Assembly (NCBI GenBank): GCA_945788325.1
Contig: CALZLL010000014.1
Coordinates: forward strand, 1-16,271
Direction: 5' to 3'
Source of the DNA: an uncultured Clostridium sp.
GTDB lineage: Bacteria > Bacillota_I > Bacilli_A > RF39 > UBA660
Length of the DNA stretch: 16,271 bases
A program made the translations under genes and the position numbers. The notes under the pieces were generated by a model. The model had not been told where the DNA came from. It made no database searches and saw only the letters and a list, made by a program, of their open reading frames with translations. Positions 1 to 6,473 of this stretch are shown here, one piece after another. Positions within the stretch are counted from its first letter, which is position 1. Each line of letters begins with the position of its first letter.

Positions 1-1295
1 GTTTCACCACATGCATAATAAATGGTATCATCATCTTTATTCATTCTTGATACATATTCTTTTAACGTTACCATTTTCTTTTCTTTAGATGAATAAAAAA
101 TAACTAAGTCTTTTAATTCATCTTTCTTTTCACCATAATTGTCATAAACTCCATATTTAATGTTAACACCAAAAGTTTTAAAGAAAGCCTCATATGTTTC
201 TCTTTCATCTTCTAACATTTCTGTTAATTCTTTAAGTATTTTTTTCTCTATGTTTTTTGCAATAACTTTTAATTGTCTATTTTGTTGCAACATTTCTCTT
301 GATATGTTAAGTGATAAATCTGGTGAATCTACAACACCTTTAACAAAATTCAAATAATCTGGTAATAAGTCTTCACACTTTTCCATTATTAGAACACCAT
401 TTGAATATAATTCTAATCCTTTTTTATATTCTTTTGTATAAAAATCATATGGTGGCATAGCTGGTATAAACATTAATGCATCATAACTTACTAAACCTTC
501 TGCTTTGGTGTGTATTACCTTTAATGGTTTTGAATAATCAAAGAATTTTTCTTGATAAAAGTTATAATATTCTTCATCCTTTATTTTCTTTTTATTTTTC
601 TTCCATATTGGAACCATACTATTTATTGGATCTGTCATAATCTTTTCTTTAGTTTCTTCATCTTCTTTTTCCATCTTAATTGGATAAGTTACGTAATCAG
701 AATATTTTTTAATAAGACTTTGTACTTTAAATTCTTCTAGATATTCATCATATTTTTCTTCTTTATCATTTTCTTTAATATGTAAAGTTATCGTTGTACC
801 ATTATTTTTTTTATCACATGATGTTATTTCATAACCATCAGCCCCTGTTGAAACCCAGCGATATGCTTCATTATTACCAGCTTTTTTACTTTCAACAACA
901 ACTTTATCTGCTACCATGAAACTTGAATAAAAGCCAACACCAAATTGTCCTATAACGTTAACCTTATCCTTTTTTTTAAGAGCTTCTTTAAAAGCAAGTG
1001 TTCCACTTTTAGCTATGGTACCTAAATTATCGGCAAGTTCATCTTTATCCATTCCAATACCATTATCAGAAATTGTAAGTAATCTTTTTTCTTTATCAAT
1101 TGCAATATCAATTTCAAGTTTTTTCTTATCTATTTTAATATTTTTATTTGTTAATGATTCATAAGATAATTTATCTAGTGCATCATTAGCATTTGATATT
1201 AGCTCCCTTAAAAATATTTCTTTGTTGGTATAAATTGAATTTACCATTAAATCTAATAATTTTTTAGATTCTGCTTTAAATTGTCTTTTAGACAT
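1..1295 (-). CDS. htpG: Molecular chaperone HtpG (Hsp90 family), 3' part cut by window edge
   Basis: Bacterial Hsp90, a cytoplasmic ATP-dependent dimeric chaperone. The reading frame opens at ATG 1295-1293 with a GAGGAG ribosome site about 7 nt upstream and stays open to the window edge, giving about 431 of the usual 600-650 residues. The N-terminal GHKL ATPase signatures are visible in translation: [13 protein letters not shown] near residue 30, DNGIGM near residue 75, GTIAKSGT, then GQFGVGFYS. The last readable part ([19 protein letters not shown]) matches the middle domain. The C-terminal dimerisation domain lies outside the window. The gene has its own consensus promoter overlapped by a CIRCE operator, so HrcA heat-shock control is likely. 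Identification is firm; only the C-terminus is unseen. Confidence 0.97.
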   Translation of the reverse strand, partial: MSKRQFKAESKKLLDLMVNSIYTNKEIFLRELISNANDALDKLSYESLTNKNIKIDKKKLEIDIAIDKEKRLLTISDNGIGMDKDELADNLGTIAKSGTLAFKEALKKKDKVNVIGQFGVGFYSSFMVADKVVVESKKAGNNEAYRWVSTGADGYEITSCDKKNNGTTITLHIKENDKEEKYDEYLEEFKVQSLIKKYSDYVTYPIKMEKEDEETKEKIMTDPINSMVPIWKKNKKKIKDEEYYNFYQEKFFDYSKPLKVIHTKAEGLVSYDALMFIPAMPPYDFYTKEYKKGLELYSNGVLIMEKCEDLLPDYLNFVKGVVDSPDLSLNISREMLQQNRQLKVIAKNIEKKILKELTEMLEDERETYEAFFKTFGVNIKYGVYDNYGEKKDELKDLVIFYSSKEKKMVTLKEYVSRMNKDDDTIYYACGE

Positions 1296-1328
1296 ATAAT
1301 CATCTCCTCAAATATGTTACTAAAATAA

Positions 1329-1357
1329 ATTATATGCCTAACTGTTAGCACTGTCAA
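1329..1357 (-). promoter_or_regulatory. Consensus sigma-A promoter of htpG
   Basis: On the minus strand a perfect -35 TTGACA (1357-1352) is followed by exactly 17 bp and a perfect -10 TATAAT (1334-1329). Transcription would start near 1322, giving a leader of about 27 nt before the htpG start codon. It is the best promoter match in the window and is overlapped by the CIRCE operator. Confidence 0.93.
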
Positions 1358-1371
1358 GTATATAGTGCTAA
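1345..1371. promoter_or_regulatory. CIRCE operator (HrcA binding site) at htpG
   Basis: The sequence reads TTAGCACTG, nine bases, TAGTGCTAA. The established CIRCE consensus is TTAGCACTC-N9-GAGTGCTAA; only the innermost base of each arm differs, and the spacer length is exact. It covers the -35 box of the htpG promoter, the position expected for repression by HrcA. HrcA itself is not in the window. Confidence 0.93.
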
Positions 1372-1393
1372 ATAAATTATTAAAAATAATTAA

Positions 1394-1422
1394 AAAATTA
1401 GGAGCACATCGCTTCTAATTTT
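1394..1422 (-). terminator. Intrinsic terminator of the lipoprotein gene
   Basis: Arms at 1411-1422 and 1394-1405 form a 12-bp stem with one A-C mismatch and a 5-nt loop, followed on the minus strand by a T-rich run. The stem begins inside the stop codon of the lipoprotein gene (1421-1423). It separates this cluster from the htpG promoter. Confidence 0.75.
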
Positions 1423-1969
1423 AATAAAGTCCATGAAGTTTAGAAATATCATCATTTGATAGTTGATCTACTTTCCACATACCAGCATTCTTTGTTAAAG
1501 ATAAATCAATGGTATGAGTTGTAGTATCAGTAACTTCATTCATTTTTTCTATTTTATAATCCATGTATTTTTCATCAGAAAAATTACCTTCATCATCATT
1601 AAATTTTTCTGGATTATTCTTTAATTCTTCCTCAGCCTTTAAAATAGCACTACGATAATTTAATACTGTTAATTCTACCGTTACTGTAGCACTATCATTT
1701 TCTTCTTTAGTATCTTTTATTACGTATGCAAATTGATCATATTGTTTTTCCATAAGTTCTTGATACTTTTTCTTAGAATCATCCGTCAAATCTTCGTTTT
1801 CAATGGTTTCTTTTAGTTGTGTTATTATGTCATCATCTTTTGCTCTATATTTTTCAAAAAATGTTTCAACTGCTTCTTCTGGTTTGTTATCATTCATTGC
1901 ACAACTACAACCAGTAAAAAGTAAAATAGCACATAAAGCAACTAGTATTTTCTTAATACCATTTTTCAT
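1421..1969 (-). CDS. Putative lipoprotein, DUF4878/NTF2-like
   Basis: A 182-residue predicted secreted lipoprotein of unknown function. The ATG at 1969-1967 is preferred over upstream in-frame starts because a strong GAAGGAGG site lies 6 nt upstream. Residues 1-20 form a lipoprotein signal (KNGIKK, then a hydrophobic stretch) ending in F-T-G-C, with lipid-attachment Cys21; the -3 position is Phe rather than the usual Leu. The mature part begins with an acidic segment and a PEEAVETFFEKY helix, then an alternating-strand section (ATVTVELTV) and a terminal MWKVDQLS strand. This layout resembles DUF4878/NTF2-like lipoproteins; that assignment is inference from pattern only. It is last in a three-gene minus cluster, 48 nt after the 212-residue gene, and has its own terminator. 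Confidence 0.8.
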   Translation of the reverse strand: MKNGIKKILVALCAILLFTGCSCAMNDNKPEEAVETFFEKYRAKDDDIITQLKETIENEDLTDDSKKKYQELMEKQYDQFAYVIKDTKEENDSATVTVELTVLNYRSAILKAEEELKNNPEKFNDDEGNFSDEKYMDYKIEKMNEVTDTTTHTIDLSLTKNAGMWKVDQLSNDDISKLHGLY

Positions 1970-2017
1970 ATTCATCCTCCTTCTGATATTAATTTGGCAA
2001 AAATACATTGTTTTATA

Positions 2018-2656
2018 CTATTTTTTTAAAACTTTAATTATAGTCTTTAATCTATTAATAATATTAAAATCAGCTGATGAAATACTTTCTTTTAATTTAT
2101 CATATATTTTTTTAATATCTTCTTCAGTTTTATTATAACATTCAAAATATACATACTTTAACTCTTCTTTTTCTTCTTGTTTATATATTTTTTCTAAATA
2201 TTTATTAATTAAACTAATCATTTTATTTTCATTTCTTGTATATTTTAAATTATTATCAGTCTTTTTTATGATGTTATATTTTATCGTACTAACACTTAAA
2301 TCCTTCCCATTTAAAATAACGTCATCAGATTCATCAAATAAAAGCTTACTTTTTCCAATAATATATCCATTTTTATCAAGTATGATAGCTAAAGCTAAAT
2401 CATCATTAAAAATAACACATGCATATTCTATAATTTTTACCATTCTATTATAAAAAACTTCTGTTTTACACTTTATTTGTTCTAAAAATTTTTTTGAAAC
2501 AAAACAATCATTTTCAATAATATCTTTTATGGTATCATCACTTACTTTTATAGAACAAATCTTTTTAATATGTTTAATATCATCGTCAGTATTCCATTCA
2601 TAAAATTCATATGGTACCGTCTTAAAATTAACTAAAATATCATACACGTTTTTCAT
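2018..2656 (-). CDS. Conserved hypothetical soluble protein (DUF3603-like?)
   Basis: A 212-residue protein with no signal peptide or membrane segment. Its N-terminus reads VYDILVNF...YEFYEWNTDDDIKHIKKI and continues into a mixed alpha/beta region, with a charged, Lys/Glu-rich helical C-terminus. The opening resembles the DUF3603-type pattern (YDVLLNF...FYEW) as I remember it; I could not compare it, so this is tentative and no function is implied. The start codon overlaps the stop of the upstream two-TM gene in an ATGA arrangement and has a GGGAGA site, so translation is probably coupled. Base composition is like its neighbours. Confidence 0.75.
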   Translation of the reverse strand: MKNVYDILVNFKTVPYEFYEWNTDDDIKHIKKICSIKVSDDTIKDIIENDCFVSKKFLEQIKCKTEVFYNRMVKIIEYACVIFNDDLALAIILDKNGYIIGKSKLLFDESDDVILNGKDLSVSTIKYNIIKKTDNNLKYTRNENKMISLINKYLEKIYKQEEKEELKYVYFECYNKTEEDIKKIYDKLKESISSADFNIINRLKTIIKVLKK

Positions 2657-2862
2657 TTTTTATCTCCCTTTTTTATAATTGCAAAATTAATCATTATGAA
2701 TCCTATAATTAAATAATATAATTCAGGTAACTTTACTATATAAGAAACATATTCTTTAAAATTATACCCAAAACTAAATAAGTTTATGTATAAAATAATT
2801 GTAGAAAAACCAATAATCATTAATCCAAAACCAGTTAAAAATAAAAATAATTTAGTAAACAT
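2653..2862 (-). CDS. Small two-TM membrane protein of unknown function
   Basis: A 69-residue protein dominated by two hydrophobic segments, roughly residues 4-32 and 43-65, ending in a basic tail (KKGDKK). This suggests a hairpin in the membrane with a cytoplasmic C-terminus. An AGGGG site lies about 7 nt before the ATG. It is first in the three-gene cluster and overlaps the next gene by 4 nt, ending in TGA, which also shows that TGA is read as stop here. I do not recognise the family. Confidence 0.7.
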   Translation of the reverse strand: MFTKLFLFLTGFGLMIIGFSTIILYINLFSFGYNFKEYVSYIVKLPELYYLIIGFIMINFAIIKKGDKK

Positions 2863-2907
2863 ATTTATCCCCTAATAAATAATATTTATTTTATATAAAA
2901 TTTAGTA

Positions 2908-2913
2908 TATAAT
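2908..2913 (+). promoter_or_regulatory. -10 box of uppP in a divergent intergenic region
   Basis: A perfect TATAAT lies 26 nt upstream of the uppP ATG; the -35 at optimal distance (TTTATT, 2885-2890) is poor. The 76-bp gap 2863-2938 must also hold the promoter of the divergent minus cluster, for which I see only weak AT-rich candidates. Confidence 0.55.
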
Positions 2914-2938
2914 GTAATATATGATAGGAGGATTTTTA

Positions 2939-3751
2939 ATGAACATAATAAAAATTATAGAATATGTATTTTTAGGTATAATTCAAGGTTTTACCGAACC
3001 AATACCAATATCATCTAGTGGTCATTTATTAATATTTAAAAATTTATTTAAGTTTGATATGTTAAATGACATAAACTTCGAAATAGTTGTAAACTTTGGT
3101 TCATTTATTGCTATTTTGCTTTTATATAGAAAAGAAATATTTAAAATAATAAAAGATTTCTTTACGTTTATTAAAACAAAAAATGATAAATGTAAAGAAA
3201 ACTATAAATATGCATGGTTAATCGTTATTGGAACTATTCCTGCTGGATTATTTGGCGTTATATTTAAAGATAAAATAGATGCTGTATCAGATAATGTGAA
3301 ATTAGTTGGTATTGCCCTTTTAATAACGGCTCTTGCTTTATTTTTAATAAAAGATTTTAAAGGTAAAAAAGAAAAAAAAGAAATAACCATATTTGATTCT
3401 ATTATCATTGGTTTATTTCAAGTTGCTGCTTTATTTCCCGGAATTTCAAGAAGTGGTGCAACCATCGTTGGTTCTATGAGTAGAGATTTAAAAAGACAAA
3501 CAGCCGTTAATTATTCATTTATGCTTTATTTACCTATTAGTTTAGCTACCATGGCATTAGGAGTTAAAGATTTAATTCAAACACCAGGTATAAATAGTTT
3601 AATACTTCCTTATACACTAGGTATGATAGCTAGTGGGGTAATAACTTATTTTAGTGCAAAATGGTTTATTAACATCATGAAAAAAGGAAAGCTAGGATAC
3701 TTTTCTATTTATTGTTTAATCGTAGGTATATTAGTAATATTATTTTTATAA
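2939..3751 (+). CDS. uppP: Undecaprenyl-diphosphatase UppP/BacA
   Basis: Integral membrane phosphatase that dephosphorylates undecaprenyl diphosphate, recycling the lipid carrier for peptidoglycan and other wall polymers. The ATG at 2939 is chosen over an in-frame ATG at 2921 because AGGAGG (2926-2931) lies between them at ideal spacing; the product is 270 residues, normal for the family. Both signature regions are present: GFTEPIPISSSGHL (17-30, with Glu20 and His29) and PGISRSGAT (167-175, with Arg171). The first has EPIP where many members have EFLP. Several hydrophobic segments span the protein. It is the only long plus-strand gene in the window, divergent from the lipoprotein cluster and convergent with a tiny membrane-peptide gene. 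Its presence argues for a walled cell. Confidence 0.95.
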   Translation: MNIIKIIEYVFLGIIQGFTEPIPISSSGHLLIFKNLFKFDMLNDINFEIVVNFGSFIAILLLYRKEIFKIIKDFFTFIKTKNDKCKENYKYAWLIVIGTIPAGLFGVIFKDKIDAVSDNVKLVGIALLITALALFLIKDFKGKKEKKEITIFDSIIIGLFQVAALFPGISRSGATIVGSMSRDLKRQTAVNYSFMLYLPISLATMALGVKDLIQTPGINSLILPYTLGMIASGVITYFSAKWFINIMKKGKLGYFSIYCLIVGILVILFL

Positions 3752-3760
3752 TAAAAAAAG

Positions 3761-3786
3761 AAAAAAGCTTAATAAAAGCTTTTTTT
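3761..3786. terminator. Bidirectional terminator between uppP and the 33-codon gene
   Basis: Perfect 10-bp arms AAAAAAGCTT (3761-3770) and AAGCTTTTTT (3776-3785) enclose a 5-nt loop. T-rich tracts follow on both strands, so it can end uppP on the plus strand and the small convergent gene on the minus strand, whose stop codon (3785-3787) overlaps it. Confidence 0.85.
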
Positions 3787-3886
3787 AAATTAATATACCA
3801 ATTATTATAACTACTATTAAAAGAGCTATACTAACAGCTAATTTTATTAAAATACTTTTCTTTTCTTCTGGTGTTAAATTATCCAT
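3785..3886 (-). CDS. 33-residue single-TM membrane peptide
   Basis: A short gene opening at ATG 3886-3884 with a strong AGGAGG ribosome site 5 nt upstream and ending in TAA at 3787-3785. The product starts with a polar, charged head (MDNLTPEEKKS) followed by one hydrophobic helix of about 20 residues to the C-terminus (ILIKLAVSIALL, then Val/Ile/Gly rich). This looks like a genuine small membrane protein: good ribosome site, clean amphipathic-to-hydrophobic layout, and position between holA and a shared bidirectional terminator. Function is unknown. A chance AT-rich ORF is the alternative, but the ribosome site argues against it. Confidence 0.7.
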   Translation of the reverse strand: MDNLTPEEKKSILIKLAVSIALLIVVIIIGILI

Positions 3887-3899
3887 GATAACCTCCTAC

Positions 3900-3923
3900 T
3901 TTATGATTAAATATTATCATAAA
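3900..3923. repeat. Perfect 8-bp inverted repeat upstream of the small membrane gene
   Basis: TTTATGAT (3900-3907) and ATCATAAA (3916-3923) flank an 8-bp AT spacer, between the holA stop and the ribosome site of the 33-codon gene. There is no T-run after it on the minus strand, so it is not a convincing terminator. It could be an operator or an mRNA hairpin. Confidence 0.45.
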
Positions 3924-3928
3924 ACTCA

Positions 3929-4864
3929 CTAAAGATGCAATAAAAAATTATCAAAGCCAACGTTTTTGTCAACTTTTCCACTTTTTATTTCAAAATCTAA
4001 ATTATGAAGTTTTATTAATATATCTTTTAATTCACTTATTATGTAATCAGTTTCAATAGCTAATTTAACCCGGTAAGGATGAACGCTTAATGATGTTGCT
4101 ATTTCCTTTTCAGACAATCCTTTAGAAGATAATAATTTACATTGATATACCAAATTAAACTGATTACCTAGCATAGCTATTATTTTAATGGGTTCTTCTT
4201 TTAATATAATAAGATCATTATAACAATCATACATTCTCTTAAAATCTTTTTTCATTATTGCATCACTTAAATCAAATACGTTATCATTAATAGCTTTACT
4301 ACTAATTTCATTAATATCATGAGTAGTAATATTTTTATCATTATCTTTAAAAATAATCATTTTATTTATTTCACTTAATAATATATCTACGTTTTTACCA
4401 ACATAATTAACAAAGTAATTAGCAGTTTTATAATCTATTTTATATCCTTCATTATTAAATTCATTAATAACAAACCTTGGTAAATCTTTATTATCAATTA
4501 ATTCTTTATATATAACTTTAGATTTTTCTTTTAATAGCTTTACTATTTTTTTTCTTTCGTCTAATTTATCAGTTAAAACACTTAATACAACTATGTTTTC
4601 ATGATTATCATCATTTAAATAATTAGATAAATAATCAAGGTTATGATTAACGTTAGTTGTTGTAGTAGTTAAAAATAAAGCATTTTCTCCTACTAATACT
4701 TTTTTATCGCCAAATAAAGACATACATGATGCATCATCTAATAATTCATCAATTTTATCGGTTGATAAATCATATTTAACAACATCACTTGCTTCATTTG
4801 TTAATTTATCTATTTCTCTTTTAATTAGTCCATAATCATTTCCATATATTAAATAAGTATTCAT
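3929..4864 (-). CDS. holA: DNA polymerase III delta subunit HolA
   Basis: Clamp-loader delta subunit, which opens the beta sliding clamp during replication. The first ATG (4864-4862) is preferred to an upstream TTG at 4876, because the GGGTGG ribosome site lies between them; this gives 311 residues. Family features are the N-terminal MNTYLIYGNDYGLIKREI stretch (usual form: F.lyG.e..li...i), a middle LPRFVINEFNNEGYKI segment, VGKNVDILLSEINKM, and the C-terminal LHNLDFEIKSGKVDKNVGFDNFLL, typical of delta. Like many delta subunits it lacks a functional Walker A motif. It follows the rplT terminator and has a TATAAT 17 nt before its ATG, so it is probably a separate unit. In many Bacillota holA lies near rpsT; that gene is not seen here. 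Confidence 0.93.
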   Translation of the reverse strand: MNTYLIYGNDYGLIKREIDKLTNEASDVVKYDLSTDKIDELLDDASCMSLFGDKKVLVGENALFLTTTTTNVNHNLDYLSNYLNDDNHENIVVLSVLTDKLDERKKIVKLLKEKSKVIYKELIDNKDLPRFVINEFNNEGYKIDYKTANYFVNYVGKNVDILLSEINKMIIFKDNDKNITTHDINEISSKAINDNVFDLSDAIMKKDFKRMYDCYNDLIILKEEPIKIIAMLGNQFNLVYQCKLLSSKGLSEKEIATSLSVHPYRVKLAIETDYIISELKDILIKLHNLDFEIKSGKVDKNVGFDNFLLHL

Positions 4865-4880
4865 ATTACCACCCAAGTGT

Positions 4881-4886
4881 ATTATA
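4881..4886 (-). promoter_or_regulatory. -10 box of holA
   Basis: Perfect TATAAT on the minus strand, directly after the T-run of the rplT terminator. No good -35 is visible, since that position falls in the terminator stem. The transcript would have a very short leader of around 10 nt that includes the GGTGG site. Confidence 0.45.
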
Positions 4887-4890
4887 CAAT

Positions 4891-4915
4891 AAAAAAAGAA
4901 ACTATGCTAGTTTCT
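4891..4915 (-). terminator. Intrinsic terminator of the infC-rpmI-rplT operon
   Basis: Perfect 8-bp stem AGAAACTA/TAGTTTCT (4915-4908 with 4904-4897) around a 3-nt loop, then seven T residues on the minus strand. The hairpin is built from the last codons and the TAG stop (4904-4902) of rplT. Confidence 0.88.
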
Positions 4916-5480
4916 CTAATAATTCAGCTTTTTTCATTGTAGAATATCCTTCGATACCCTTTTCTTTAGCCATTTTTTTAAGTTCTGCTACAGTTAATTT
5001 TGATATATCTTCTTTAGTTTCCTTCTTTGGAGTTTCTTTTTTTACTGGAGCTTTTTTAGTTTCTTCTTTTACTTCTTTTTTAGCACTTGCTTTTACTTCA
5101 GCTTTTGCTTCTTTAGGCATTTTTCCATTTAAAGCATCTTTAGCTATTTCTACTAAATCAGAGAATGATTTAGGTGAATCAATAGCTATTTCAGCTAACA
5201 TCTTACGGTTAACTGTTACACCAGCTTTTGATAAACCATTAATAAATCTTGAATAACTAATTTCGTTTTCACGACATGCAGCATTAATACGTACTATCCA
5301 TAATTTTCTAAATTCACGTTTCTTTTGTCTTCTATCCCTATATGCATAAACATGTGAATGCATTACTTGTTCTTTTGCAGTTTTAAATAATCTATGTTTA
5401 CTACCAAAGTAACCTTTAGCTTCTTTTAATATCTTTTTACGACGTGCTTTTGTAACAGCACCATTTTTTACTCTTGCCAT
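4902..5480 (-). CDS. rplT: Ribosomal protein L20 with C-terminal Rho_N/SAP-like extension
   Basis: Large-subunit protein L20, needed early in 50S assembly and, in characterised Bacillota, a repressor of its own operon through the infC leader. Residues 1-119 are a normal L20 ([59 protein letters not shown]). The family is usually about 115-120 residues; this one has 192. Residues 120-157 are a Lys/Glu/Ala linker, and 158-192 ([20 protein letters not shown], then [14 protein letters not shown]) form a Rho N-terminal/SAP-type helical motif, a fold often used for nucleic-acid binding. The ribosome site GGGAGG precedes the ATG. It is last in the operon, 28 nt after rpmI. L20 identity is certain; the extension's domain assignment is from motif resemblance. 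Confidence 0.96.
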   Translation of the reverse strand: MARVKNGAVTKARRKKILKEAKGYFGSKHRLFKTAKEQVMHSHVYAYRDRRQKKREFRKLWIVRINAACRENEISYSRFINGLSKAGVTVNRKMLAEIAIDSPKSFSDLVEIAKDALNGKMPKEAKAEVKASAKKEVKEETKKAPVKKETPKKETKEDISKLTVAELKKMAKEKGIEGYSTMKKAELLEKLA

Positions 5481-5508
5481 TATTTATTTCCTCCCTAATT
5501 CTTATATA

Positions 5509-5712
5509 TTATAAAGTATCAATTATTCTCTTTAATCTGTTTGAATCTGCACTACTTAATGCTGATTTAGATCTTTTACTTCTGTTAAAAGCAGCACTTT
5601 TACCACCAGTATTATGTCTTGAACCTGGATGTCCTACGGTAATACTACCACTTTGTCTTACGTTTAAAACTTTTTTAGTACCCTTATGAGTCTTTTGTGT
5701 TTTCTTTGCCAT
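5509..5712 (-). CDS. rpmI: Ribosomal protein L35
   Basis: Small basic large-subunit protein, 67 residues (family about 64-66). It has the opening KTHKGTKKVLNVRQSGSITV corresponding to the usual KTH[RK]G..KRF..TGSG, and the end SKSALSSADSNRLKRIIDTL matching the L35 ending (...VS..D..R[IL]K..L). The middle HPGSRHNTGGKS is diverged from model Bacillota. The AGGAGG ribosome site overlaps the infC stop codon, which supports coupled translation. Position between infC and rplT is the classical order. Confidence 0.93.
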   Translation of the reverse strand: MAKKTQKTHKGTKKVLNVRQSGSITVGHPGSRHNTGGKSAAFNRSKRSKSALSSADSNRLKRIIDTL

Positions 5713-5723
5713 AATTATTCCTC

Positions 5724-6248
5724 CTATTTCTTAATTGGGCTTAGCATAGCCATCATGTTTCTTCCATCAAGTGTTGGTGTTCCATCAAGTGTACCAACTT
5801 CACTTAACTCTTCCGCAAATCTTAATAATACTTCTTTACCTTTATCAGTAAATTGCATCTCACGTCCTCTAAAACGAATGGATAGTTTAATTTTATGTCC
5901 CTTTTCTAAATACTTCCTAGCATTTGTAAGTTTAGTATTAAAATCATGAACATCAATGTTTGGTGATAAACGGTATTCTTTCATTTCTGCATTATTTTCT
6001 TTTTGCTTCTTTTGAGACTCTTTTAATTTTTTCTTTTTCTCGTATTTGAATTTGTTATAATCCATTAATTTACATACTGGATTTTCCCCTTTATCGTTGA
6101 TTAACACAAGGTCAAAACCAGCATATGAAGCTAGCGTTAATGCTTCTTCTTTTGATTTAATACCAAGTTGTTCACCATTTGGACCAATTACAAGCATTTG
6201 TTTAGCTCTTATTTGTTCGTTAATTGGCATATCTTTTTCTTTTGCTAT
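5724..6248 (-). CDS. infC: Translation initiation factor IF-3, AUA start
   Basis: Binds the 30S subunit and proofreads initiator tRNA/start-codon pairing. The frame continues upstream of the first ATG (6230) for six codons to ATA at 6248-6246, which sits 7 nt after a GGAGGTG site (6262-6256). No good site lies before the ATG. The product from ATA is 174 residues beginning (M)AKEKDMPINEQIRAKQ, aligning well with usual IF-3 N-termini (..INE.IRA..). The N-domain has NGEQLGIKSKEEAL; the linker is Lys-rich (YEKKKKLKESQKKQKEN); the C-domain has IDVHDFNTKLTNARKYLEKG and the KLSIRFRGREM signature. Rare AUU/AUA starts on infC are known to permit autoregulation by IF-3. An attenuator leader precedes it. 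Confidence 0.95.
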   Translation of the reverse strand: MAKEKDMPINEQIRAKQMLVIGPNGEQLGIKSKEEALTLASYAGFDLVLINDKGENPVCKLMDYNKFKYEKKKKLKESQKKQKENNAEMKEYRLSPNIDVHDFNTKLTNARKYLEKGHKIKLSIRFRGREMQFTDKGKEVLLRFAEELSEVGTLDGTPTLDGRNMMAMLSPIKK

Positions 6249-6262
6249 ATTAAAGCACCTCC
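6246..6262 (-). promoter_or_regulatory. infC ribosome-binding site and AUA start
   Basis: GGAGGTG (6262-6256) is fully complementary to the 16S anti-Shine-Dalgarno, followed by 7 nt and the in-frame ATA (6248-6246). This decides the infC start. Confidence 0.8.
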
Positions 6263-6408
6263 ATAATAATAAAAAGTGAATACGAGATTAGTATTCACCT
6301 TATAAACGCAATTATATCTATATGTTATTCATAAGTTGGCGTTTAACCCATTACTATTTGTAATCGGGTGAGATAAATACAATCTTCTTTCCTTCATATC
6401 AAAATTAC
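6263..6408 (-). promoter_or_regulatory. infC operon leader (L20-leader-type attenuator)
   Basis: Untranslated leader of about 145 nt before infC. Visible elements in order are: an A/G-rich segment (AAGGAAAGAAGA); a stem pairing 6369-6360 with 6354-6346 around a 5-nt loop with one bulge; a 7-bp long-range pairing TAAACGC/GCGTTTA (6345-6339 with 6309-6303); then the terminator hairpin. The segment 6380-6366 (GTATT, four bases, TCACC) could pair with the first terminator arm (GGTGAATAC), so it may act as antiterminator, exclusive with the first stem. In Bacillota, L20 binds such leaders to cause premature termination; assigning this one is inference from position and structure. Confidence 0.78.
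6271..6299 (-). terminator. Attenuator terminator in the infC leader
   Basis: Perfect 8-bp stem GTGAATAC (6298-6291) with GTATTCAC (6283-6276), 7-nt loop, then TTTTTATTATT on the minus strand, ending 9 nt before the infC ribosome site. It lies between promoter and gene, so it must be conditional. Confidence 0.88.
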
Positions 6409-6414
6409 TTAAAT

Positions 6415-6443
6415 AGTATACAACATATTTTATGACTTTGCAA
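6415..6443 (-). promoter_or_regulatory. Promoter of the infC-rpmI-rplT operon
   Basis: -35 TTGCAA (6443-6438), 17-bp spacer, -10 TATACT (6420-6415) on the minus strand; a start near 6408 would produce the leader described. It lies 31 bp beyond the stop codon of the upstream gene, which lacks an evident terminator. Confidence 0.8.
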
Positions 6444-6473
6444 GTTTTTTTATTATATTTTTAATATTTATTA

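Noticed and set aside
160..740. Plus-strand open frames inside htpG (160-357, 552-740)
   Set aside because: They are antisense shadows of the htpG frame, low-complexity Phe/Ile/Ser products without ribosome sites.
1803..2138. Plus-strand frame of 111 codons across the lipoprotein start
   Set aside because: Antisense to the lipoprotein and the 212-residue gene, no ribosome site, and it crosses a real gene boundary.
5474..5949. Plus-strand frames over rpmI and infC
   Set aside because: Antisense shadows of two conserved translation genes; no promoter or ribosome site.
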